Positions 10,650-22,832 of a stretch of 64,000 nucleotides of DNA are shown one piece after another. Below the pieces are notes generated by a model. It was not told the DNA's origin. It did not search any database and saw only the letters and a list, made by a program, of their open reading frames with translations. Each line of letters starts with the position of its first letter. The stretch's first letter is position 1. This stretch comes from Bubalus kerabau (taxonomy: Eukaryota; Chordata; Mammalia; Artiodactyla; Bovidae), in assembly GCF_029407905.1 (NCBI RefSeq), contig NC_073643.1:32498501-32562500 (forward strand), given 5' to 3'. Position numbers and translations under genes: made by a program.

Positions 10650-12312
10650 TGATGTACTTTTCCACATCTTAATGGGAAGCATTTTAACATATTGTTGACC
10701 AAGCAGTTGATCATGACAGAGTTATCACCAACCTGTGCTTGCTCTTAAAAATTCTTTGCACGAGCGAGTGTCAGAAGAGTGGAAGAAAGTTTTGGGGAAT
10801 AATAATGGAACACTCTTTAAGTGATGCTAATGTTCATGGTGGCACAGGAGATAGGAGTATTCGAAAAATACAAATATCAACAACTGCGCAAAACACAAAT
10901 TCAGAAGAGTTGGACTATAAATGTGCAGAAATTTTAGAAAGATTTCAATTTATTTTACTTATGTTTTACTTTTTCTGTTTGCACAAGTGTGAAATATGAT
11001 AAAAAATGTGTCTAAGTCTAAAACTGTTCTTTTGGTAAGTACAGAATAAAAATTCTAGGTGGTAAGAAAGCATCACATTATAGTTTGAGCAGCGCTGTGC
11101 TTCTGCTTTTTCTTTCCTAGTGGAAAATTAAAAAATGGTGCATCTTACAATTGACAGTATCTTAGATTCAATGAACTATGGGACTAAGTTTGGACCACAC
11201 CCTTCATTGTCTCCAAAATGAAGCAAAGAAAATGTGAGAGAAATTGAGATGAAAATACTGACCAAGAAGGATACTACCTACTTCTCTCCTCCTCCCCATT
11301 AAATGGAAAAAAGCAAAGATAATAAGATATATTCACTGCATTGTTGATTAATAAAGACAAAAGTACAAAGTTGGTGAGCATTTTCTCTATGGCAAAGTGT
11401 GTCATGATTAAACAAATAATTAAATCGATTTCATAGATGATTTTGGTGTTTAATCTTAGTTTGCCACTGTCACTTAATCTGAAATCCAATTTCATGTCTG
11501 CTTTGTACATCAAAGAGCAACACAGGTCCATGCTATATATTTCTCAAAGGAAAAAGTTCAATTAAAAGAGAAAAACTTTCCCAAATAGTAAGGTTGAAGC
11601 GGATGCATTCGGTAGAGTATCACTACATTTGGCAGTTCTATAGAGCAAGTCGATTTTCTCCCAGATAAATTATTCTTCAAGAATATCTTCAATGTCAAGC
11701 CTAAAACGTTGTCTTTACAATACTGCCAGTCACTTATTGTACACGTTCTCTTTCAACTGATTTATCTATCAGGGTCTTTGTGTCTCTGTTGATTAAAAGT
11801 CAACCCTGCATACATTTCATTTTCCTGATCTATTTGACAGAATCCGAGGGAAACAGTGGAAGAGAGGATCCTGCTTCCATAGTTACATCACTCTGTTTGA
11901 GATTCCACCGAAATTCAGCAATAAATAATACCAACTCCAGCTTTATAATGTAACTTCCATTTTGTGAAAAGCTATTTTCATTTTGGCACATTAACTAGTA
12001 CAATATGAAAATGAAAAATCCTAAAGTGAATATAAAAATCTGTATACCCTCCAGCTGATTCTTCAAAGTTCATTTTCAAAATGTACTTGTTTGGAGAGTC
12101 TCTGCAGTAGGAAAACTGTATTTACCAAACCATGTAGCACATTCCTAGACAGACACAATACCACTAAATCAGTCCATTTAATGTTGGCACTTGCCTTCCT
12201 TGAGAGTTTGATTTCGAGCTCTGTTCTCCTTTTCTCACTGATAATATAATTTTTGGAGTATCCAGGAACTGCTGGCAAATTTCAATTATACCTAGTTGTA
12301 GCAGGAACAAAA
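10650..12312. other. Unassigned sequence
   Basis: About 1.7 kb with no repeat, RNA gene or exon recognised. Open frames at 10739-10999 (plus), 11274-11531 (minus) and 12063-12278 (minus) are short, motif-free and lack context. Confidence 0.4.
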
Positions 12313-12314
12313 CC

Positions 12315-12670
12315 ATGTGTGGCACAAAGAAGGCCATATTTCCCAGCCTCCCTGCAGTCCAGTGGGATCACGTGATCCTATTCTGGCTAATAGAATGTGG
12401 AGAGAACAGATACATCCACTTCAAAGCCTCATCTTTCTGTTTCTTTGCTTGTTGGATGACAGATACCAAAAATCCAGGAGGACTCTTGAGATTTCGTGAA
12501 AAGATGAATAAGAGGAGGTAGCCTGGGTTCATGTGTGCCTCTGGGGAGCAGAACAATCTGTCATTTCCAACTCACATTTGACTATGCCAAGAGTACATTA
12601 TCAGCCCCCATACGGCAAACTGCTGAAATGCTGGGCCCGTTTGTTACAGCAGCTAGGGTTACTTAACCTG
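12315..12670 (+). mobile_element. MLT1/MaLR-like LTR fragment
   Basis: The phrases 'cccagcctccctgcagtcca', 'gggatcacgtgatcctatt' and 'ctggctaatagaatgtgga' are in the order of old MaLR (MLT1-type) LTRs. The end 'gtttgttacagcagctaggg' followed by 'acttaacctgactag' fits an LTR 3' end. It is decayed, with no internal region seen. The open frames at 12315-12521 are incidental. Confidence 0.6.
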
Positions 12671-15600
12671 ACTAGAAAAAAAGAATCTTACAGAGAAGTC
12701 CCCAACTATATCCTTTAGTAGCTCGACTAGGTATTTTATAATATAGACAGATGGCCTATAATATAGGCCTTCATAACATGGGAAACCATAGTCCAAATAC
12801 TCAATAAAAGTTCTGCACATTCATCCCTCTGCTTCAGAAATATTTGAGGGTACCTGTATTTCAAGCTTTGGGATAAGTTCAGGGCACATAATAATAAGCT
12901 AAATAGACATGGTGCTTTTCTTCACGAAGGTTATAGATCAGGAGGTAGATTCCAGGCAATGGATCATACATATAAATGCACAGTAACAACCCTGATCATT
13001 TCTATTACATGAGTATCATGATCTTATCAGACATAAAGATAGAGGCATTTGCCTTAATTAAGGATGTGCCCATGAAGAAGGATTCCATGTTAGGGGGACA
13101 GATATGCAATTACTATGTAGAATTTAGATAGCATGAAATAACATGAAAGCCAGATTACATGGGGGTTGGAGAATAAAAGGGCATTAGTGTAAGATGAGCC
13201 TGGATGAGAATGCAGGGCCAAACCATGCAAGAGTAAGTATTGATATTTTCCTCTTTGCTCAGACACTAAATGCTTTTTTCTCTTTGAAAAAGACTGCCCC
13301 AGCTACCGTGTCGAAGAATGGATTGAACATTAACGTGTACCTATATTTACATGAAGAGAGTATGTAACAACACGAACATTACCTGTCAATATACAGATAC
13401 CTCAGAAATAAAAAGAAATATAAAAACAGCTCAGCACTGGACATGTTTTTGAGATTGGATGGTTGTTTTGGTAAATTTTGGTTACTTAAAAATTTTTGCC
13501 TGCCCCCCTCCCCCAACCCCTTTAAAGCAATTACAGATCATCTAGTCGTTCAATCTGGTAAGTCTGAGACAGGAGACACATGCCTTAGGACACTGAGAAC
13601 ACCCAAAACAAATTAACTGCAGCAAAATATGAGGCTAGTTTGAGGGACAATTTTCTCTTCAGTGATTCTAGCACCCATTGCCTTTGGGAAACCTACAAGT
13701 CACTCAACCACACCAGCCACTGAGAGGGACTCCCTATAAGAGGCATTGGGATCCCCCGATTCTCATTACTGGAACAACATTCCTACATTTCAGTTTCTCC
13801 AAAGAATTTTTGAAGATGTGTACTCCAAACAGAAAGGAGAAAGATGTCTTCAGCCTCCCTGATTTACACAGATCTCAAGCATGGATGCCATCTTTCTTAG
13901 ACTATCTCCCAAATCCTGAAAGAATTATATGTTGATGGCTCCAAGCTTTACCCTGATTTTTTTTTTTCCTCTCTGTATATAAAAACCAGTGGTATACAGG
14001 CTTACAATTAAATAATCATCTTGAGACATTCCCTGTCAAAATTCTGGGCCTCAATCTGATTTCTTGCCCTTGTGATTCAGGCGGGGGAGCCTGGCAATCA
14101 CACCTTTCCAAACACATAAACAACAGAACAGGTTCATACTGGCCCTCTCTCCTCCATGCATGAGAAAAAGACGTGGGAGCCCAGCTCTTTCTGGCTTTTC
14201 ATGTTTAGATCCACTACACCTTTCTAGAAGCAGTATCTACAGAGAATGCTAAATAGGCACCCCTTGCGTTGAGATGCCTCTAAAAGATATTGCTTCCCTG
14301 TAAAAAAGGATGATTACTTCCAAGTAGCTATTTTCTAGGTACAATTGTAGACCTTCAAAGTCAGTTTGTTAATTTGGTGATATTAACTTTTGAGTCACTT
14401 GACTAGTCAGTTTAGGAAGCAACAATTCTCTTAAAACTCTTATAATTACATTTGGACAAGTTTGCGCGTAGGACCACAAGTCCACCAGCTTATTATAACC
14501 ATGGCGCATTTCACACACCATCTTCATTATCTTGTGCTAAAGAAGAGAACGCACACTCTTCTGTGGGTAATTTTAGATCGGCCACTGACACACTCCACAG
14601 TGTTTATAAAGAAAACAAAACTTGGATGTTGGCCCTTTTAATTATAACTGGCAGAACTGCTACACCCAAAAATCACATAATCTCTTCACCATATTATATC
14701 TTTGAAGACATCTGCTTACAAAGCAGTAACAAGGAACTCGGAATCTAAAAACAAACTTTGTACTAGATTGATTGGTTTGGCGAGCCATGCTTCTGAAGTA
14801 CTGGCGGATTCTGAAAGATGTCTTCCTGAACTTCAAAAAAAGCTTAAAATATGCTACCATGGAGCTACATCAAATTGTCCTTGGTCTGGACTGGCAGATT
14901 AGAGCCCATTATTAGGGTCCCTATTATTGCTAAAGAAAGTCAACTGGCTCAATGGAAGACGCCATAAATTTCACCAGCCATTTCTACTGGTTCACAGTTT
15001 CCAAATAAATGTCTAGCTAATGAAACATTTTGATAAGTTTGGGGCACTATTTCACCTGAGAAATCACCACCCTCAAGGTGCTATTTTCTAGGTGTTTTAA
15101 ATAATATTTTGAGGATGATTGAGAACACTAGACACTCTACCAAAGCTGATCTATGACATCATCTCAACTATTCATCAAACATGTGCTTCTCTTCTCATGA
15201 ATTTGGACATGATCTGAGCTCATTTTTGAGTTATTACTCCGTGATCCTAGTCACTTACCTTGGGGCAGATCTTATAGCTTGCAGAGTTTCTAAGCTCATG
15301 GTACTTTAATCTGAAAGATAAAAATGGAACAAGTACTTATTAGTTAAACTGTGCTCTGCAGATGGGTAAGAATCTTTCTTTTTCTAGGTGAACTGTAGAC
15401 ATGTATTTGAATTAAGAGTGTGAAAAAAAAAAAAAAAAATCCAAGCCCAATGCAAAAGCCTGAATTTGTTGCCAAAATAAAATTGCCTACGTTTTATGTA
15501 GTCATCTAATTCATAAGGTTCCACCCTCCTTCCACAACTCCAGCCAAAGAGTCTGTTTTTCCTTCCCTCACAGTATTTTCTGGAATCCAGGACTAGTTGT

Positions 15601-15678
15601 TAAGCCCTAACGTGACTTTAGATGCCTGCTGGAAAAGTGAAAGCAATCTCATTGTGCTGCATGAGTTCAACCAAAATG
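12671..15678. other. Unassigned repeat-poor block
   Basis: About 3 kb without a recognisable repeat. Open frames at 13678-13935 and 14452-14748 (plus) begin with Met but show no family motif, no signal peptide and no splice context. Poly-A (15424-15439) and C-rich (13502-13519) runs occur. Treated as unique non-coding DNA. Confidence 0.45.
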
Positions 15679-15757
15679 ATTCATGTTGAGGTTTGACAGA
15701 AAACAACAAAATTCTGTAGAGCAATTATCCTTCAATAAAAAAATAAATTAAAAAAAT
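15679..15757 (+). mobile_element. Short L1 3' tail
   Basis: The stretch 'gaggtttgacagaaaacaac' followed by 'aaaattctgtagagcaatta' and 'tccttcaataaaaaaataaa' is the terminal part of a ruminant L1 3' UTR with its A-rich end. Only about 80 bases are present, so it is an extremely 5'-truncated insertion. Confidence 0.75.
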
Positions 15758-18700
15758 GACTAACGGATTTCAACATTTAGAATATCCAATTGGACAAATA
15801 TTTACTGCTCAGTGAGCACGTTTATTTTAAGAATCTTAGTCCAAAATGACTTTGCTGGTGTTAATGCTGTGAGCATTTGTCTATATTTCAGACAAACTGA
15901 TCCCCCTGACCTCGGATGTTAAAAATTACAATTGTAAATAGGTACACTGCCTACAAATTCTCAAATTGTGTATATATTTTTTAAACATCAAAAGTGCTCA
16001 AAACACTTCAAAGATGTTGACATTTTGTTGTCATTCTAACATAAATTTTATTAGCCGAAAGTGTGTTTTTTTTCCTTCAAAATGTTTTTCTGAGAAGCGC
16101 AGAGTAACTGCTCTAAATCCAGAGCACTGAACTATTAACTGTTAACAGGGGGTGGGTTTTCAGGTTCCGGTATTTTAGTGCATGCATGGATGTAAGTATT
16201 TTGCTCATACTTCTCTCTCTTGCAAATATGTAAGCCAAGAAAGTTAATAATTTTGATGTGAATTAAAAACTTCTGAAGGTCTTCATATACGAAGCACGGA
16301 CTTGAGAAACATTATTAGAATTAGCAAACCACTAGGAGAACAGAAAGTGTGAAAGTAAAAAAAAAAAAGAAGAAGAAGGATTACAGCATGAAGAATGATT
16401 TATTTTAATGGAGCTAGTTCAACATTTCCATTTTGGGTATGTATGGTACAGTTTCTCCAACATATTTTCTGTTTTCTTTTTTTGCTAGGTCAAGTCAGGA
16501 AGACTTTGGCTGAAGAAAATCAGAACAGACAAGAGATAACACATGAGAAAAATAAAACTATTCCATGAGGCTGTCATTCTAGAACTTTCTGTTTGCCAGG
16601 GAGTGAGACTGTAATTTTGGGACTAGGTATATTTGGGTAAAGCCTTGGGTTCTCAGGACTTGCAGAGAACACAGAGAGGGCCGAAGAGCAGCAGGGGCTT
16701 CTAAACAGAAGAGTTACACAGCATGTGCTGAATCTTACTTTCTTTACGGTGTCTAGCATTGTATCTGCAGAGAGACGTCCCAGTTATAACTTTTGGGTAG
16801 CTTTTATGCAAGTTTGCTTTGCAGGCTTGGTCTTTTAAGGTGTTTTCCCAGGCCAAGTAAAATCTTGACCCTCAAAAGAGGATACATACATATGTACCCA
16901 CTGCAAATGAATTTGCCTCCCAGGCTGCAAACACAAAATTCCTTGCAGGCGCAGAGAATCTAGAAAACCTGTGACTTTAGCACGGCTCTCTCAAATGTGA
17001 AGGAAGCAAGCTCTCAGCTTCTTTTTCTTCTTGTAGGGGATGTAAATATGTACTTTCTGCAATGAGTAATGGTACTAATAAAATTATGTTTATTGTTTTA
17101 TTCATGCCATTTAATTATAGAGGGAGATGGGTAGTCAGGTAACAAAACAGCCATAAACAAGGGAAGGGCTCCTGTGCTCTTTTAAAATCAATACTCTAAA
17201 ACAATTGGGAAGAGCATTAATAGAATGCCCAGTGAAAGACAGACTCCATAAACCTCAATGTTCACTTGGGGTTCGTCAAATAATGGACCGTTGGCCTATT
17301 TTTCAAGCCACTTTTCTGCAGTAACTTGACATTTGATAGGATTACCTCTGGATTTTGGTGCGAGTCTCTGCCGTGCCTGAGAAGATTGTCATCTTTTGAT
17401 TTAAAGATAACAGCCGATCATGTGAAAAGGTTCTGTAGAGTCAGCCTGTGACTCATAACCAAATATCAAGAAAGATTTTGTCTACAGTTTGCTTTCTTAC
17501 CTCACTGTTGTAACTGAAATGATCAAATGACTAGTTTCCATTATAAACATCGTCTATTTATTTTATAAAAAAAAAAAGTCTGACATTCTTCAGAGATGAA
17601 ATATATGAGGATCATAAAACTCAGAGGTGTTTCTTTCCCCCTGAAAACTCAAAGCATTGCTGATTATAATTTCAATTTCAAAGTTTCACCAAAAAAGATG
17701 AATCAATTTTGTTTAAGCAGAACATTGAACAATAAAAAGAAAAACCCGAATGGGTCAGACATAGATAAAACTGAATTATGAGGCAATGGAATTATACACA
17801 GGAGAACAAACAAAACACATCTAAAACATACCGGCAAGGCAACTGACCATTAAAAATACAGTTAATAAGTTCCCAAACATGCAAGTACGAATTTTAACAT
17901 TGAGCCTCCCAATTGCCAATTTCAAAAAGTGTAATGAGTTTAGAGTAGCCTTTTTATTATGCATAGTTTTATGTCTTTGGATTTCAAAATCACCTAGCAT
18001 GCATGTTCAACTTTGCTACAATTTCCGGGCTGTTTTCATTTCTATTTTAAAAAGGCTAAACAGTAAGATGTGCCTCTGCTTTGCATTCTAATTGCACGTA
18101 ACTGATTTGCACAGCAGAACAAAAAACTCATTTTCAGATTAAGAATCGTGCACTAAGAAATAATTATTGTTCTACCAGAAAAAAAAAAATTTCCCACATC
18201 CTTCTCTCCTCATTTATGGAAACTGATTTCTAGGTTTCCCCCGGGTTGATCTCTTTTATAGACCACCATGCATTGCTCTTTAGGGACTAAAATAATGCAA
18301 ATGAAAGCAAGGAACATACAACTGTTTTGACTACATTCTTCTGCTTGCAACATAACACTTGCCTTTTATTATTTTATCTTCAACAATCAAGGGGTGACTA
18401 AATGGTTGCAGGTGGTGATGAAAATAAAAGCCATCCATCATTATTTATTAGGCATGAAAAAGATACACAATAATGTAATTTAATCTCAGAGCAGACAATT
18501 ATTTCCACATATTGATAATACAATGTGAAAACTGTCATGAATTCTAATATGATATTTTGGCTTTATTGGTGCACCACGGCCAGCATGACAAATAATGAAA
18601 TTGCATCAAAAAGAAAAAAAAAGATAATTATGTGCATATGCCAACATCAGGGATGGGAAACATATCACCAAATTTTTAAAGCTTCTTCATTATTACTTGA

Positions 18701-19352
18701 ACAAGCCAAAAGTTTGAAGTGGAAAAAGGCACATTTTCAGTTTTCGCTATTTAAAACACAATCTATTACATTCACACCACAATCTATAATCTGAATAAAC
18801 ACTGACTATGTAAGTGTTTTATCATATAAAAGTTTTGAAGACCAGCCAGTCTGCTAAAATATTTGCAAGAAGTATATATACACTATAGGGTCAAATTTCT
18901 AACATGTTCTTTGGTTCACTGTAGTCTGGTAAAAATCTGCAGATGAAAACTCTGTGATCTCTACTTTGGGTAGCATACACATGGCTATTAAATGTAGCAA
19001 AGAACGTACCTTTTAGCCAAATAAAGCAAGAAATGGTTGAAAATAAACATCTTTGGTAGGAAAAATCCTGACTGATGAAATGCCTGGGCAAAAAAATGTG
19101 AAAGCTAGTTTTTCGTTATGTTAAATGATTCCTACTTCTACTAGGTTGTTGAACTCTACCTTCAAATAGCACTTGGAAGGTGAAAATATGACAAAGAAGG
19201 AGCAAACTAGCATTTCACCTCTGTAGATGGGAACCCAAAATCATCTAATGACATCTATTTGAATAGATTTTGGTTTCTGCCAGAAGAGCAATCATGACTA
19301 GAGACTTTCCTAGTTAGAAATAAATGAGATGATTTTTAAAGTAACTGTTAAT
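15758..19352. other. Repeat-poor AT-rich block, no gene seen
   Basis: About 3.6 kb in which I recognise no SINE, LINE, LTR or DNA transposon, although the flanks are dense with them. Several patches (for example 15830-16270 and 18230-18830) are AT-rich with homeodomain-type 'taat'/'atta' words and have little simple-sequence character. Short open frames (16574-16759 minus, 17596-17781, 17879-18091 and 18525-18794 plus) have no motifs. Whether any of this is conserved cannot be told from one sequence. Confidence 0.45.
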
Positions 19353-19402
19353 TATACAGTGTACACAAACACACACATTTATGTGTGTGTACACACCGTA
19401 TA
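19353..19402. repeat. Imperfect TG/CA palindrome
   Basis: A left arm beginning tatacagtgtacac and running into a CA run (to about 19378) is mirrored by a right arm ending gtgtacacaccgtata. The centre is 'cacatttatgtg'. It can fold as a hairpin or cruciform and probably grew from a TG/CA microsatellite. Confidence 0.7.
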
Positions 19403-20105
19403 ATGAGACACACATATTCATTCTACAACATACAGACACAGCATTCTCTTTCTCTGTACTTTCTCAGAGACTAATTTATTTGCAGTTCACATATAGATTA
19501 GAAATAGGAATATAAGCTTATTGGATAAGATAAATGACCTCCTCTTAGAAAAATGTCTTTTAGAATTATTAAGGAAGGAAAATATTTTAGACTTGGATTG
19601 AGTGGTGGACAAGACCTGGAAGAAAAAGTGTCTCTGAGTGATCACAACACTGAGACCATTCTGGGCTCGGAGAGAAAATTTATATATCGTGTGGTTACTC
19701 AATTTTATAAAGGGAACCTAAGAACAAGTGTAGGCACTGGGTAGGAAAAACAAATGAAAGGAATAATTTAAAAAGTCAATAAGCCACAGGAAATCTGGAG
19801 ACTGTTTCAAAACACCTTATTGGAAGCCTAGCAAAAGTATGTGCCAGAGATCAAAGGGACACTTGGAAATGTGGCCCAACTAAGGAAACCAGGGAGATCC
19901 GCAAACTATGGCAGGTCAGGTGTGAACAAGAATGCAGGCGAGCCAAAAGAGAATTCAAGAGTCCCTTGCAAGTGACTCCAAAACTAATAAAAATGTTCTT
20001 CAAAATATATCCATGGCAGAAAACCAAGTTGAGAACTAATGGGCTGATCAAGTGACCCCCTCTGGGCAAAAGAGATATTCTTCTTAGAGGATAGAAACCC
20101 TTCTG
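19403..20105. other. Unassigned sequence
   Basis: No repeat family or gene recognised. The overlapping open frames at 19487-19702 (minus), 19553-19744 (plus) and 19851-20069 (minus) are unsupported. Confidence 0.4.
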
Positions 20106-20109
20106 ACTT

Positions 20110-20245
20110 TATTAAAGATGCTTCATTCATTTATACACTGACTTTAATTCACTCATTAAATTATCCATCCATCCTATCATCTATTTATTAAAAAAATATA
20201 GAATGCCTACCATGAACCAGACTTTGGGTTCAGTACTGGGAATAC
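20110..20245. repeat. Old interspersed repeat, left part
   Basis: 'cattcatttatacactgact' through 'gaatgcctaccatgaacca' to 'gggttcagtactgggaatac' resembles the common old repeat phrase 'attcattcaacaaatatttattgagcacctactatgtgcca ... ctgggga'. It continues after the Bov-tA at 20462. Family not assigned (L2/MIR-like). Confidence 0.5.
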
Positions 20246-20453
20246 GGGCTTCCTTGGTGGAAGTACTAGAGAACCCACCTGCCAATTAGGAGATGTGGGT
20301 TTGATCCCTGGGTCAGGAAGATCCCTTGGAGAAGGAAATGGCAACCCATTTCACTATTCTTGCCTGAAAATCTGATGGACAGAGAAGCCAGGTGGGTTAC
20401 AGTCAATGGGGTCACAAAACAGTCAGACATGACTTAGTGAGTAAAGAGCAACC
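20246..20453 (+). mobile_element. Bov-tA SINE with target-site duplication
   Basis: Head 'gggcttccttggtggaagta', body 'tttgatccctgggtcaggaa' and 'gatcccttggagaaggaaat', and end 'tggggtcacaaaacagtcag'. A perfect 8-bp duplication, gggaatac, lies at 20238-20245 and 20454-20461. It interrupts an older repeat. Confidence 0.93.
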
Positions 20454-20461
20454 GGGAATAC

Positions 20462-20760
20462 AGAATGACATAGGCCATTCATTCATTTATTCTTTCTTTT
20501 CACTCATTCATCATCGATTCATCCATACATCCTGTGTTTGGCTACCTATTCATTCCATCAAAAAATTACAGAATGTATATCCTGAGACAGACCTTAAGTT
20601 AAATGCTTGGAATAGATTAATACATAAGGCATTCATTTAGTCAGTCAACAAATATTTGTGCCAAACCCTGGTCTAATTCTTTGAGACAGATCAGTGAACA
20701 GCAGCAGAGATACTTGCCCTGTTGGAACCAACTTTCTTTTCTAGCAGAGAGTAGCAGTGG
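20462..20760. repeat. Old interspersed repeat, right part
   Basis: Continues with runs of 'cattcattcatttattc' type, then 'cagtcaacaaatatttgtgc', 'caaaccctggtctaattc' and 'agatcagtgaacagcagcag', the phrase of an old mammalian repeat reading toward 'gtgaacaaaacagacaaa'. Family uncertain. Confidence 0.5.
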
Positions 20761-21165
20761 AGGTAGGCAACCTATATGACCAACAATTAATCACAAAATC
20801 AAAAGCGATCATTTTAATATGATAGGTATTGATATTATGAAGGAGAAGTTCAGGCAGTTGTGAGTGTCTGATGGTGTGTACTTGATTTAATAGACCTATA
20901 GGAAGAAAGCAGAGAGAGTAGCAGGAGGTGAGGATGAGCACATGGCACAAAGGTCACATTATCTGGGACATGAAGAACACTAGACTCTACCTGAAGAGCA
21001 AGAGGAGCAGCTGAAGGCTTTAAGCAAGTGTGATCTACTTGAAAAGTCTGATAGGCTTCTTTTCAAAACCCATCTTGGCCCCGGGCTTCAAGTGGAGTGA
21101 AAGTTGAAATCCATGCAATGACATACGAGACCTTCTATAGTATATCCACTGTCAGTCCCTGACTA
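20761..21165. other. Unassigned sequence
   Basis: No recognisable feature. A short minus-strand frame at 20741-20950 is unsupported. Confidence 0.4.
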
Positions 21166-21169
21166 AATT

Positions 21170-21424
21170 TTTTTCTTTACCACCTCCCCCTGCTCAATCT
21201 ATTCTAGCTACACTGGGCTCCCTGTGTCCACTGGCTATTTCCTCCTCTTGCTTAATCCAAATGGATGCACCCTTACCTTTGTCAAATCCTTGCTCAAATC
21301 TCCCCTTGTCTATGAGGCATGACCTGAGGACCAGAATTCCCTGCCATCTCTACCTTATCCTGCTTTGCACTCCCCTACCCCACCTTGTAGCATTCACTGC
21401 CTTCTGATGTACACTTTATTACTT
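21170..21424 (+). mobile_element. L2 LINE 3' region fragment
   Basis: Blocks 'ctagctacactgggctccct', 'caaatccttgctcaaatct' and 'tatgaggcatgacctgagg' follow the order of the L2 3' region ('ccagccacactggcctcc ... ctcaaatgtcacctcctcagagaggccttccctgacc'). Diverged and non-coding. Confidence 0.6.
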
Positions 21425-21771
21425 TGTATCCTTGGGTTCTGCATCTGTGGATTCAACCAACTGCAGACTGAAAATACTTGGGGAAAAAAAAATTGAGCAA
21501 GTCTTGAAAAGGGAAACTTGAATTTGCCAGTAACTAGTTACACAGAGTATTTACAACTATTTACACAGCAATTTACATTGTATTTATAACTATTTACATA
21601 GAATGAGATATTACAAGTAATCTAGCAATGATTGAAAGAATACAGAAGGGTATGCCTAGGTTATATGCAAAGGCAGCACCATTTCATGTAAGGGATTTGA
21701 GGATCTGTGGATTCTGATATCTACTGGGGCTCCTGGAACCAATCTGTCCCAGATAGTGAGGGATGACTGTG
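21425..21771. mobile_element. Pogo-like (Tigger/MER2-type) DNA transposon remnant
   Basis: One end reads 'ccttgggttctgcatctgtg' then 'gattcaaccaactgcagact'. The other reads 'ctcctggaaccaatctgtcc' then 'agatagtgagggatgactgt', matching the inverted-terminal style of short non-autonomous pogo-like elements ('cagtcgtccctcggtatcc...ggttccagg'). Internal phrases 'tatttacaactatttacac' and 'ggttatatgcaaaggcag' also fit. It carries no transposase. It directly abuts the Tigger1 copy to its right. Confidence 0.65.
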
Positions 21772-21838
21772 CAAACCGTCCTTATTCTCTATTTATTGTG
21801 CTTTGCTTCACTGCACTTCATAAATGTTGCTTTTTTTT
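21772..21838 (+). mobile_element. Tigger1 DNA transposon, left end
   Basis: 'ctctatttattgtgctttgc' then 'ttcactgcacttcataaatg' and 'ttgc' matches the Tigger1 terminal region ('caggcatacctcgttttattgtgcttcgc...'). The element is split here by a young L1 tail and resumes at 22020. Confidence 0.75.
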
Positions 21839-22019
21839 AAACTGGATGCTTGGCGCTGGTGCACTGGGCCGACCCAGAGAGAGGGTATGGGGAGGGAGGA
21901 GGGAGGAGGTTTCAGGATGGGGAGCACAGGTATACCTGTGGCGGATTCATTTTGATGTTGGGCAAAACTAATACAATATTGTAAAGTTTAAAAATAAAAT
22001 AAAATTAATTAAAAAAAAA
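21839..22019 (+). mobile_element. Young L1 (L1-BT-like) 3' UTR inserted in Tigger1
   Basis: 'actggatgcttggcgctggt', 'gcactgggccgacccaga', a GGAGGGA-type tract at 21889-21909, 'tacctgtggcggattcattt' and 'aatattgtaaagtttaaaaa' with a 'taaaataaaattaatt' A-rich end. This is the same 3' UTR as at 45650-45850. Only about 180 bases were inserted. No coding part is present. Confidence 0.88.
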
Positions 22020-22270
22020 TGAAGGTTTGTGGCAACCCTGTGTCAAGTTAAGTCCACCTGCATTATTTATTTTCAAAAGCATTATTTTAAAATTAAGGTA
22101 TGTAGATTGTTTTTTAAGACAGCATCATTTCACACAGTAGACTACAGTGTAGTGTAAATATAATGTTATATGCAGTGAGAGACAAAGTCATATGACTCAC
22201 TTTAGGGTGGTATTCCCATTACTGCAGTGGTCTGGAATCAAAACTTCAGTATCTCTGAGGTCTGCCAGTA
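22020..22270 (+). mobile_element. Tigger1 DNA transposon, right part
   Basis: Resumes with 'tgaaggtttgtggcaaccct', then 'aattaaggtatgtagattg' and 'gactacagtgtagtgtaaa', and ends in 'ctctgaggtctgcc' near 22267, the complement-style terminal repeat of Tigger1. The central transposase region is missing, so this is an internally deleted non-autonomous copy. Confidence 0.75.
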
Positions 22271-22830
22271 CTGTCTGTATCTTCCCAGGAAAATGGATTC
22301 TTCATGAGCCAAGAGTTTGTGTCTTTTGTTCACATTTACCTGAGTCAACTAAAAACTGAAGTAGTGTCTGGGACACACACTCAACAGTCATTTGCTGAAC
22401 AGATGAATTAATGAATAAGTTGGAAAACATGCTTATATTGGCATTTAAAAATGACTCTGGTTGAAGTTTGAAGAATAATTTGGGAAAAATTAAGTGTAGA
22501 TCTAGAAAAACAAGAGGATATTTTGAGGGGCTAATAAAAAGCAATGGCAATTTAGGCTAGGGTGAAGGTGTCAGAAATGGAGAGAAGTCAACTGATTTGT
22601 AAGATTTTTTAGTAGAATCAACTCCTGCTTGTAGTAGAGTGCTGGAGTTGGTACGTACTGGTTTACGAGAGCCAGTGATTAAATTTTGAGTAATTTTGTT
22701 AGTTGCCTGTTAAGCATGGTTTTCAAAAATTAAATTATATCAACTTGTAATTAATTATATTAAAACAAAGTTAACAAATATTCAACAGGAATTAATTCCT
22801 AAGCCTCTATTTTACTATGTTTAACTATTA
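22271..22830. other. Mostly unassigned, possible L2 end
   Basis: At about 22300-22410 the phrase 'agtgtctgggacacacactc' followed by 'agatgaattaatgaataag' recalls an L2 3' end. The rest is AT-rich and unassigned. Confidence 0.4.
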
Positions 22831-22832
22831 CC

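Noticed and set aside
14452..14748. 98-codon plus-strand frame in the repeat-poor block
   Set aside because: No recognisable domain, no splice sites around it, ordinary composition.
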